64,000 nucleotides of DNA from Veillonella parvula (GTDB taxonomy: Bacteria; Bacillota; Negativicutes; Veillonellales; Veillonellaceae), in the NCBI RefSeq assembly GCF_902810435.1, contig NZ_LR778174.1, positions 731,501 through 795,500 on the forward strand, given 5' to 3'. The notes beneath the pieces were generated by a model. The model made no database searches. It worked only from the letters and a program-made list of their open reading frames with translations, and had not been told where the DNA came from. This document shows, in pieces, positions 7,833-15,959 of the stretch. The translations under genes were made by a program, and so were the position numbers. Numbering within the stretch: position 1 is the first letter of the stretch; the number at the start of each line of letters is the position of its first letter.

Positions 7833-9143
7833 ATGGATTTACAAGCAATTAAACAAGCAGCGGCAACTTATGGCCCAGCGATGACAAAATTTTTACGTGA
7901 GATCGTAGCATTCCCAGGTGAAAGTGCTGAAGAAAAAGATCATGTAAAACGTATAGAACAAGAGATGAAAGACCTAGGATTTGATGAAGTTGAAGTAGAT
8001 CCTATGGGGAATATTCTTGGATATATGGGTACAGGGAAAACCCTCATTGCCTTTGATGGACATATTGATACAGTTGGTATTGGCAATCGTGACAATTGGG
8101 ATTTTGATCCATATGATGGTTTCGAAGACGAAACTAAAATTGGTGGCCGTGGCGTATCTGACCAATTGGGTGGTATCGTATCCGCTGTATACGGCGCTAA
8201 GATTATGAAAGATTTAGGACTTCTAAGTGATAAATATCGTGTACTTGTTGTAGGCACCGTACAAGAAGAGGACTGCGATGGCCTTTGCTGGGAATACATG
8301 ATTAAGGAACGCAATATCCGTCCTGAATTTGTAGTATCTACAGAACCAACCGATGGCGGTATCTATCGTGGGCAACGTGGTCGCATGGAAATTCGTGTAG
8401 ATGTACAAGGCGTATCTTGCCATGGTTCTGCTCCTGAACGCGGTGATAACGCAATTTATAAAATGGCAGATATACTTCAAGACATCCGTGAATTGAATGC
8501 TAACTCTGCTGATGAAAGCACAAAAATTAAGGGCCTTGTTAAAATGCTTGATCCAAAATTCAACCCTGACCACTATGAAGAAGCTCGCTTCTTAGGTCGC
8601 GGTACAGTAACTACTTCCCAAATTTTCTATACTTCTCCAAGCCGTTGTGCAGTAGCTGACTCCTGCGCTATTTCCTTGGACCGTCGTATGACTGCTGGTG
8701 AAACTTGGCAAAGTTGCTTGGCAGAAATCGAAGAATTACCACATGTTAAAGAATATGGTGCGAAAGTATCCATGTACGAATACGCTCGTCCATCTTGGAC
8801 TGGTTTGACATATCCAATCGAATGTTACTTCCCAACTTGGGTAATTCCTAAAGATCATAAAGTAACAGAAGCTTTGGAAGAAGCATACACTAGCTTATAT
8901 GGCAACGAACGTATTGGTGCAGAAGATACAGTTGAAATGCGTAAAGCTCGCCCATTAACTGATAAATGGACATTCTCCACAAATGGTGTATCTATCATGG
9001 GTCGTAATGGTATTCCTTGCATCGGCTTCGGTCCTGGCGCAGAAGCACAAGCACATGCTCCTAACGAAATTACATGGAAACAAGATCTTGTAACATGTGC
9101 CGCTGTATATGCATTGTTACCATCCGTATACTGCAAAGACTAA
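7833..9143 (+). CDS. ygeY: YgeY-type M20 family amidohydrolase/deacylase
   Basis: A 436-aa member of the M20 metallopeptidase family, closest to the YgeY group annotated as a selenium-metabolism-linked hydrolase. Metal-binding features are FDGHIDTVG (His ~75), [10 protein letters not shown] (bridging Asp), QEEDCDG (catalytic Glu pair) and a late [15 protein letters not shown] segment carrying the last His. In the purine context it would hydrolyse an N-acyl or carbamoyl bond of a ring-opening product. The exact substrate is not visible. It starts 12 bases after dpaL with AGGAGG. Confidence 0.92.
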   Translation: MDLQAIKQAAATYGPAMTKFLREIVAFPGESAEEKDHVKRIEQEMKDLGFDEVEVDPMGNILGYMGTGKTLIAFDGHIDTVGIGNRDNWDFDPYDGFEDETKIGGRGVSDQLGGIVSAVYGAKIMKDLGLLSDKYRVLVVGTVQEEDCDGLCWEYMIKERNIRPEFVVSTEPTDGGIYRGQRGRMEIRVDVQGVSCHGSAPERGDNAIYKMADILQDIRELNANSADESTKIKGLVKMLDPKFNPDHYEEARFLGRGTVTTSQIFYTSPSRCAVADSCAISLDRRMTAGETWQSCLAEIEELPHVKEYGAKVSMYEYARPSWTGLTYPIECYFPTWVIPKDHKVTEALEEAYTSLYGNERIGAEDTVEMRKARPLTDKWTFSTNGVSIMGRNGIPCIGFGPGAEAQAHAPNEITWKQDLVTCAAVYALLPSVYCKD

Positions 9144-9295
9144 TATCACATATATTGAATTAGATCTATTTTAACGAAAATAACTGAAAATAGTTGATAT
9201 TAAGAATTTCATATGGTACCTCAACATTTGATGAGGCATCGTATAAAGTTAGATCCTAAGTAGCCCTTTAGGGAATTGAAAGAGAGGACTTACAG

Positions 9296-10489
9296 ATGAC
9301 AGACTTCAATAAAAGTATTGAAACACTACAAGGCTTAGATGTTAGTAAAATGTACGGCGAAGATTTCTTCCTAACTTGGGAAAAATCTGATGACGAATTA
9401 AAAGGTGTTTGGGCAGTAGCTGATGCATTGCGTGCTCTTAGAGAACGCAATATCTCCACTAAAGTATTTGACAGCGGTCTTGGCATTTCTTTATTCCGCG
9501 ATAACTCTACAAGAACTCGTTTCTCTTTTGCTTCCGCTTGTAATTTGCTAGGCCTTGAAGTTCAAGATTTAGATGAAGGCAAATCTCAAATCGCTCACGG
9601 TGAAACAGTTCGTGAAACAGCTAATATGATTTCCTTTATGGCAGATGTTATCGGTATTCGTGATGATATGTATATCGGTAAAGGTAATGCTTATATGCAT
9701 CAAGTATCCGATGCAGTTAAAGAAGGTCACGAAGATGGTGTACTAGAGCAACGCCCAACACTTGTAAACCTACAATGTGATATTGACCATCCTACACAAA
9801 TCATGGCTGATACAGCTCATATCATCAAAGAATTCGGCGGTGTAGAAAACCTTAAAGGCAAAAAGATTGCTATGACTTGGGCATACTCCCCATCTTATGG
9901 TAAACCTTTATCCGTACCTCAAGGTGCTATTGGTTTATTTACTCGTCTCGGTATGGAAGTTGTATTAGCACATCCAGAAGGGTATGAAGTAATGCCGGAA
10001 GTTGAAGAAATCGCTAAGAAACAAGCTGAAGCTAGCGGCGGTTCATTCCGTAGAACTAACGACATGAAGGATGCTTTCAAAGATGCAGACATCGTATATC
10101 CTAAGAGCTGGGCTCCATTCGGTGCAATGGAAAAACGTACAAAACTGTATGGTGAAAATGATCATGAAGGTATTAAAGCATTAGAAAAAGTTCTTCTTGA
10201 AGAAAATGGTAAACATAAAGATTGGGCATGTACGGAAGAGATGATGAGTCTCACAAAGGACGGCAAAGCTCTTTACTTACATTGCTTACCAGCAGATATT
10301 ACAGGTGTAAGTTGTGAAGAAGGCGAAGTAGATGCAACAGTATTTGATCGCTACCGCATACCTCTTTATAAGGAAGCAAGCTACAAACCATATGTTATTG
10401 CAGCTATGATTTTCCTTAGCAAATTTAAAAATCCTGTAGAAACCTTAAAAGAATTAGAACGGAAGGGAACCGAACGAGTTCAACCGTAA
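9296..10489 (+). CDS. ygeW: YgeW-type knotted carbamoyltransferase
   Basis: A 397-aa carbamoyltransferase of the aspartate/ornithine transcarbamylase superfamily, the same length as E. coli YgeW. The carbamoyl-phosphate motif STRTR is at residues 71-75, and the carbamoyl site also uses the HCLPAD segment near residue 330. It would run in the phosphorolytic direction, releasing carbamoyl phosphate from a ureido compound for the carbamate kinase encoded next. A 150-base gap separates it from ygeY. A GAGAGGA ribosome-binding site precedes the ATG. Confidence 0.93.
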   Translation: MTDFNKSIETLQGLDVSKMYGEDFFLTWEKSDDELKGVWAVADALRALRERNISTKVFDSGLGISLFRDNSTRTRFSFASACNLLGLEVQDLDEGKSQIAHGETVRETANMISFMADVIGIRDDMYIGKGNAYMHQVSDAVKEGHEDGVLEQRPTLVNLQCDIDHPTQIMADTAHIIKEFGGVENLKGKKIAMTWAYSPSYGKPLSVPQGAIGLFTRLGMEVVLAHPEGYEVMPEVEEIAKKQAEASGGSFRRTNDMKDAFKDADIVYPKSWAPFGAMEKRTKLYGENDHEGIKALEKVLLEENGKHKDWACTEEMMSLTKDGKALYLHCLPADITGVSCEEGEVDATVFDRYRIPLYKEASYKPYVIAAMIFLSKFKNPVETLKELERKGTERVQP

Positions 10490-10499
10490 AGTAAAGTTT

Positions 10500-10530
10500 A
10501 GGGGCCATCCGTATTGATGGCTCCTTTTAT
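10500..10530 (+). terminator. Intra-operon hairpin between ygeW and carbamate kinase
   Basis: AGGGGCCATC and GATGGCTCCTTT form a stem with one G-U pair and a short T run. It looks like a weak terminator or attenuator inside the operon, 16 bases before the next gene's ribosome-binding site. Confidence 0.6.
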
Positions 10531-10557
10531 TCTTAATAGTTTGTTATGAGGCATAAC

Positions 10558-11493
10558 ATGAAAAAGAGAGTTGTAGTAGCACTGGGGGGGAATGCATTAG
10601 GCAATTCCTTACCAGAACAGAAAATTGCAGTAAAAAGTACAGCTAAAACGATTATTGATTTAGTAGAAGCTGATTGTGACGTAGTGGTAACACATGGTAA
10701 TGGACCTCAAATTGGTATGATCAACAATGCGATGGCTGCATTGACTCGTGAAGTAGAAGGTCAACCAAACACTCCATTATCTGTATGTGTAGCAATGAGC
10801 CAAGCTTATATTGGTTATGACTTACAAAATGCTCTTCACGAAGAGCTCTTAAATCGTGGTATAAAAGATTTGCCAACAATGACTATGGTTACACAAGTAC
10901 TTGTTGATCAAAATGACCCAGCTTTTCAAAATCCTACAAAACCAATTGGACACTTTATGACTCAGGAAGAAGCTGAATACGCAGAAAAGAATTACGATTA
11001 TGTGGTAAAAGAAGATGCGGGACGTGGTTATCGTCGTGTGGTGGCATCTCCAGCACCAAAAGAAATTATTGAACTAGAAGCAATTAAAGGTTTAGTAGGT
11101 AAACAATTAATTGTTGCTTGTGGCGGGGGAGGTATCCCAGTAACTAAAGAAGGTAATGAACTTCATGGTGCAGCTGCTGTTATTGATAAAGATTGGACTA
11201 GTAGTTTATTGGCCCAAGAAATTGATGCTGATGTTCTCGTTATTTTAACAGCTGTTGAAAAGGTTGCCATTAACTTTGGTAAAGAAAATGAAAAATGGCT
11301 TGATGAAATAACCGTTACACAAGCTAAAGAATATGTATCAGCTGGTGAGTTTGCAGAAGGCTCGATGAAACCAAAGGTAGAAGCCGCTATAGCATTTGCA
11401 GAATCTAAAAAAGGCCGTGTTTCAATTATCACATTATTAGAGAAATCTAAAGATGGTATAGCAGGAAAAACAGGAACACGTATCGTATTATAA
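10558..11493 (+). CDS. arcC: Carbamate kinase
   Basis: Makes ATP from carbamoyl phosphate and ADP, releasing carbamate (CO2 and ammonia). The 311-aa product has the amino-acid-kinase fold signatures: ALGGNALGN near the start, VVTHGNGPQIG, VACGGGGIPV and the C-terminal GSMKPKVEAAIAF. The E. coli counterpart in the equivalent cluster is YqeA. With YgeW it would be the substrate-level phosphorylation step of the pathway. ATG 10558 has GAGG six bases upstream. The ATG at 10546 overlaps that ribosome-binding site. Confidence 0.95.
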   Translation: MKKRVVVALGGNALGNSLPEQKIAVKSTAKTIIDLVEADCDVVVTHGNGPQIGMINNAMAALTREVEGQPNTPLSVCVAMSQAYIGYDLQNALHEELLNRGIKDLPTMTMVTQVLVDQNDPAFQNPTKPIGHFMTQEEAEYAEKNYDYVVKEDAGRGYRRVVASPAPKEIIELEAIKGLVGKQLIVACGGGGIPVTKEGNELHGAAAVIDKDWTSSLLAQEIDADVLVILTAVEKVAINFGKENEKWLDEITVTQAKEYVSAGEFAEGSMKPKVEAAIAFAESKKGRVSIITLLEKSKDGIAGKTGTRIVL

Positions 11494-11547
11494 TAATATA
11501 TAAGTTTATAAGTATGCATTTCAACGAATCGTTGAGGAGGTGCCCAC

Positions 11548-12876
11548 ATGATTATATTAGGAAAAGGTACTGTTATTACTCGCGACGCTGATAGACCTAT
11601 CATTTATGATGGTGCTGTTGCTATCGACGGGACTCAAATTGTTGATATTGGTATATATGATGAATTATGTAAAACGTATGTAAATGCAGAAATCATTGAT
11701 GCTCATGGTGGCCTAATTATGCCAGGTTTCATTAATGCACATCACCATATTTATTCCGCTCTTGCACGAGGTTTATCATTGCCAGGTCCGGCACCGACTA
11801 ACTTCGGTGAAATCTTGGAAGGACTTTGGTTCTACTTAGATAATAAATTGACCGCTCCTGATGTAAAAGCAAGTGCATTACTTACGTATTTAGGCTGTAT
11901 CGAAAATGGTGTAACTACTATTTTTGACCATCACGCAAGTTATGGTGAAGTTCCTAACAGCTTATCCATCATTGCAGATGTAGCTAAGCAATTTGGCGTT
12001 CGCTCTTGCTTGTGCTACGAAGTGTCTGACCGTAACGGTGTTGATCAGATGAAAGCCGCTGTTGCAGAAAACGTACGCTTTGGTAAAGAAGCCAAGCAAG
12101 ATTCATCTAGACTTGCTGCTATGATGGGCTTGCATGCATCTTTCACACTAAGCTCTGATACATTAGACTATGTGAAAGCTCACAATGAAGATCAATTAGG
12201 TTATCATGTTCATGTTGCAGAAGGGCCTGAAGATGTGGCCGATAGTAAAGAAAAGTATGGCATGACACCTGTTAGACGCCTCGTAGAGGCAGGTATTTTA
12301 GGCCCTAAGAGCATCGCTGGTCACTGTGTACACGTAACTGACGAAGATGTGGCATTATTGAAAAAATCTCAAGCTAAGGTCGTACATAACCCAGAAAGTA
12401 ACATGGGTAATGCAGTAGGCACGACAGATATCTTAAAACTATTAGATGCAGGGATCACTGTTGGGCTTGGCACAGATGGTTATACAAATGATATGCTCGA
12501 ATCTTATAAAGTAGCGAATTGTCTCGTGAAACATGAGCAACATAAACCATATGTAGGCTGGGGCGAAGTACCTCATATGCTATTTGAAAACAACCGCAAA
12601 ATGGCTAATGAATTCTTCGATACTACGGTAGGCATCCTTAAAAAAGGTGCCGCAGCTGACGTAATTGTTCTTGATTACGCAGCACCAACACCACTTGATG
12701 AAAACAACATCAATGGTCACTTACTATTCGGTGCTAATGGTATGTATGTGGTAACAACTATTAGTGATGGTGTACCACGCATGATTGATCGTAAATTACA
12801 AGGCATTGATAAAGCTGAAGTAATGGACGAAGTTTTAGCAACATCTAAAGGTTTATGGAAACGACTAAACCCATAA
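11548..12876 (+). CDS. ssnA: Amidohydrolase SsnA
   Basis: A 442-aa metal-dependent amidohydrolase (cytosine-deaminase/chlorohydrolase branch). Metal ligands are visible as HHH at residues 65-67 (INAHHHIYSALARG), a His in YHVHVAEG, a His in IAGHCVHVTD, and the Asp of GLGTDGYTNDM. SsnA is a recurrent member of selenium-linked purine hydroxylase clusters and probably deaminates or opens a purine-derived ring. Its substrate is not defined by sequence. GAGGAGGTG ribosome-binding site; 28 bases before ygfK. Confidence 0.93.
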   Translation: MIILGKGTVITRDADRPIIYDGAVAIDGTQIVDIGIYDELCKTYVNAEIIDAHGGLIMPGFINAHHHIYSALARGLSLPGPAPTNFGEILEGLWFYLDNKLTAPDVKASALLTYLGCIENGVTTIFDHHASYGEVPNSLSIIADVAKQFGVRSCLCYEVSDRNGVDQMKAAVAENVRFGKEAKQDSSRLAAMMGLHASFTLSSDTLDYVKAHNEDQLGYHVHVAEGPEDVADSKEKYGMTPVRRLVEAGILGPKSIAGHCVHVTDEDVALLKKSQAKVVHNPESNMGNAVGTTDILKLLDAGITVGLGTDGYTNDMLESYKVANCLVKHEQHKPYVGWGEVPHMLFENNRKMANEFFDTTVGILKKGAAADVIVLDYAAPTPLDENNINGHLLFGANGMYVVTTISDGVPRMIDRKLQGIDKAEVMDEVLATSKGLWKRLNP

Positions 12877-12904
12877 CGCAAACGCTTTAAAGGAGTGTGA
12901 CATT

Positions 12905-14596
12905 ATGAGTGACATTATGTATCCGGTAAGTTTCGGAAATTTGATGAACCACATTATGACTGAGTACAAGATGTACAATCGTATTTACAATGTAAATAAA
13001 ATTCATCGTACGAATCATGATCAACGCTTATCTATCTTTGGTAAATCTATTGAAAATCCTGTAGGTCCAGCAGCTGGCCCTAATACACAGTTGGCACAAA
13101 ACATTGTGGCATCTTATGTAGCTGGTGCTCGTTGCATCGAATTAAAAACCGTACAAATTATGTATGGTGAAGAACTAGGTATTCCTAGACCTTGTATCTA
13201 CTCTGTAGACGAAGCCTACAACGTAGAGTGGTCTTCTGAATATAGCTGTGATGAAGCTGCTGATGAATACATCAAAGCTTGGTTCGCATTGAAATTAATC
13301 TCTAAAGAATTAGATTTAGGGGATCCAGATGGCTTCTTATTCATCATGAGTGTTGGCTACAACTTGGCTGGTATCAAGAGCCCTATGGTTGATAAATTCA
13401 TTAACACAATGCGCAGTGCATCTCAATCCCAAATGTGGGATACTTGTAAACAATGGTGTCTTGACCATGTAGATGAATTTGAGCATATTGATGCTGATTA
13501 TATCAACTCTATTAGTGATGAACTTTGCCAAGCAATTACATTGTCCACAATGCACGGTTGCCCAGCAGAAGAAATCGAATCCATTTGTTCGTACCTTATC
13601 AGTGAAAAAGGTCTTCACCTATACTTAAAATGCAACCCTACATTGTTAGGTCCAAAACGCATTAGAGAATTATTGGATAACGCTGGTTTTGAGTACATTG
13701 ACTTTGAAGATCATCAATTTGAAGTTGACCTTCAATTCGATAAAGCTGTTCCAATGTTAGAGCGTCTTATCGCTCTTGGTGAAAAACACAATAAGATTTT
13801 CGGTGTTAAATTGACAAATACATTCCCTGTACAAATTCACAACAATGAATTGCCAGGCGAGCAAATGTATATGTCTGGTAAATCCTTGTTACCTGTAACA
13901 ATTGGTGTAGCTGAGCTCTTAAGTGCTCAATTCGGCGAACGTTTACCTATGTCTTATAGCGGTGGTGCTGTAAAACAAAATATCAAAGCTATCTTTGATT
14001 GTGGTATTTGGCCTGTAACAGTATGTACAATTCTTCTACAAGGTGAAGGTTACAATACTTTCAAAGGCTTAGCAGACGAAGTAGAATCTACTGATTACAA
14101 TGCTGCTTTAAAAGTTCATAAAGAACTTATCGCTGAACTTGCTAAAGATATCGCTGAGAACAAAATTTTCAAAAAGAGCGATGCTATGAAGAAAAAACGT
14201 GAAGCAATGCCATCTTTCCCAGGTACACGTAGCTCTGACTACCACTGCCGCGTAGTTTGTGGCGCTTGTGTTCGCGTATGTCCTAATAGATGTAATGAAG
14301 TCGTTACTGTAAATGATGCTAAATTGATCGTCCATGTTGATCAAAGCTGTAATGAGTGTGGTAACTGTGCATGTCATTGCGTAGAACCTTGTCAACCATA
14401 CAAGGATCGCATTACATTCTTCCACAATGCTGAAGCTTTAGCAGATAGTACAAATGATGGTTTCTACATCAAAGGCACTAGCTGTGGTTATCGCTTCAAA
14501 GGTGAAGAAGCCGTATGTGACATTGATGCATTACCTAAAGAATTGAAAGGAGTTGTACATGCCTTCTGTAAAGAGCATGTGTACTATGTATCATGA
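12905..14596 (+). CDS. ygfK: Short YgfK-like Fe-S oxidoreductase lacking the FAD/NAD(P)H module
   Basis: The 563-aa product matches the N-terminal dihydroorotate-dehydrogenase-like part of E. coli YgfK (~residues 1-420: IMYPVSFGNLM, NPVGPAAGPNTQLAQN, LSTMHGCPAEEIE, LKCNPTLLG, GVKLTNTFP, PMSYSGGA). It then goes directly to the C-terminal ferredoxin-like part (CRVVCGACVRVCPNRC from C448; CNECGNCACHC from C482). The E. coli protein is about 1,030 aa and has a GltD-like FAD/NAD(P)H domain of roughly 450 aa between these parts, which is absent here. The frame is uninterrupted, so this looks like a genuine short form. It may take part in reductive or oxidative purine-ring chemistry with an external electron partner. 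Its stop overlaps the start of the next gene. Confidence 0.88.
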   Translation: MSDIMYPVSFGNLMNHIMTEYKMYNRIYNVNKIHRTNHDQRLSIFGKSIENPVGPAAGPNTQLAQNIVASYVAGARCIELKTVQIMYGEELGIPRPCIYSVDEAYNVEWSSEYSCDEAADEYIKAWFALKLISKELDLGDPDGFLFIMSVGYNLAGIKSPMVDKFINTMRSASQSQMWDTCKQWCLDHVDEFEHIDADYINSISDELCQAITLSTMHGCPAEEIESICSYLISEKGLHLYLKCNPTLLGPKRIRELLDNAGFEYIDFEDHQFEVDLQFDKAVPMLERLIALGEKHNKIFGVKLTNTFPVQIHNNELPGEQMYMSGKSLLPVTIGVAELLSAQFGERLPMSYSGGAVKQNIKAIFDCGIWPVTVCTILLQGEGYNTFKGLADEVESTDYNAALKVHKELIAELAKDIAENKIFKKSDAMKKKREAMPSFPGTRSSDYHCRVVCGACVRVCPNRCNEVVTVNDAKLIVHVDQSCNECGNCACHCVEPCQPYKDRITFFHNAEALADSTNDGFYIKGTSCGYRFKGEEAVCDIDALPKELKGVVHAFCKEHVYYVS

Positions 14597-15942
14597 TTAT
14601 CATACAACAAGGGGAATTGGTCTTAGCTGATCGAATCCTTACCGGAGATTTATTAATTGATGGCGACAAAATTGTCGCCATCGATGAACACGTTCCTGTT
14701 CCAGAAGGGGCTAAAGTAATTGATGCAAAAGGTTGCTACGTATTCCCAGGATTTATAGATCCTCATACGCACTTTCAAATGACCAATACTTTAGCATCGA
14801 CTGCGGATGATTTTGATAGTGGTACGAAGGCTGCTATACTTGGTGGGACTACTTCAATCATCAATTTTGCTTCTCCCGAGGATGGCTCCCTTTGTAAAGG
14901 TTTAGAAGTTCACAAGGAGCGTGCCGCAGGGCGCTGCTCCTGTGACTACAAATTCCATATGGAGCTTGTAGAAATGAATGAAGAGGTATCTCATGAAATA
15001 CCAAAGGTTGTAGAAGCTGGTGTATCGTCCTTTAAAGTGTACTTAGCGTATGGCTTCCGTTTAACAGATCGAGAAATTTATGATGCTATTGAAGCTATAA
15101 AACCAACGGGTGCGCTTGTAGGGGCTCACTGTGAAAACGGTGATCTTATCGATGCCTTTGTAGCAGATAAACGTAAACGTGGTGAATTAGATGTAGACAA
15201 TCATCCACTCACAAGACCGGCCATGATTGAATCGGAAGCGATTAAGCGATTTAGTACAATTGGTGCTGCATTAGAGTATCCCGTGCATATTGTGCATGTA
15301 AGTTCTAAAGAAGGCGTAGATGAAGTTCTACGTGAGCGGGCATTAGGACATCAAGTGACTTGTGAAACATGTCCACAGTATTTGGTGCTTGATGAATCAC
15401 GATATAAATTACCTGATTTTGAAGGGGTTAAATTTGTGATGAGTCCTCCACTTAGAACGATACAAGACCAAATGGCATTGAAGCATGCACTAGTAAATGG
15501 TGTATTCCAAACCATTGGTTCCGACCATTGTAGCTTTACCTTTAATGATCAAAAATTAAAGAGTCGGTATGACTTTACCCGAATTCCTGGAGGTATTCCT
15601 GGAGCCGAAGAACGGGGCATCATTGCTTATGATGTGTTGGTTAACCAATGCAATATGAGTGCTGTAGATTTTATGAAATTAGTTAGTGAAAACCCAGCAA
15701 AGCTATATGGCATGTATCCCAAGAAGGGTACATTAGCTGTAGGTAGTGATGGGGATATAACAATTGTAGATAAGCATATAGAACATATGCTTTCAAAAGA
15801 GTCCGCCCATACAAAGGCTGACTATATACCTTACGAAGGAATATCTGTAACTGGCAAGGTTCGAGATGTTATCCTTAGAGGTCACCATGTGGTACAAGAT
15901 GGATCCTTAACAGAATCGTATCTTGGTGAATGTATTCCTTAA
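14593..15942 (+). CDS. hyuA: Dihydropyrimidinase/hydantoinase-type amidohydrolase
   Basis: A 449-aa cyclic amidohydrolase that opens hydantoin- or dihydropyrimidine-like rings. Binuclear metal ligands: HTH at residues 58-60 (GFIDPHTHFQ), the lysine to be carbamylated in SSFKVYLAYG, His in GAHCENGDL, His in VHIVHVSS, and Asp in TIGSDHCSF. The E. coli equivalent in this cluster is HyuA (YgeZ). The ATG overlaps the ygfK stop (ATGA), implying translational coupling. In the purine pathway it would hydrolyse an imidazolone or ureido ring intermediate. Confidence 0.93.
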   Translation: MIIIQQGELVLADRILTGDLLIDGDKIVAIDEHVPVPEGAKVIDAKGCYVFPGFIDPHTHFQMTNTLASTADDFDSGTKAAILGGTTSIINFASPEDGSLCKGLEVHKERAAGRCSCDYKFHMELVEMNEEVSHEIPKVVEAGVSSFKVYLAYGFRLTDREIYDAIEAIKPTGALVGAHCENGDLIDAFVADKRKRGELDVDNHPLTRPAMIESEAIKRFSTIGAALEYPVHIVHVSSKEGVDEVLRERALGHQVTCETCPQYLVLDESRYKLPDFEGVKFVMSPPLRTIQDQMALKHALVNGVFQTIGSDHCSFTFNDQKLKSRYDFTRIPGGIPGAEERGIIAYDVLVNQCNMSAVDFMKLVSENPAKLYGMYPKKGTLAVGSDGDITIVDKHIEHMLSKESAHTKADYIPYEGISVTGKVRDVILRGHHVVQDGSLTESYLGECIP

Positions 15943-15959
15943 TGAGAGGAGGGCTATAT

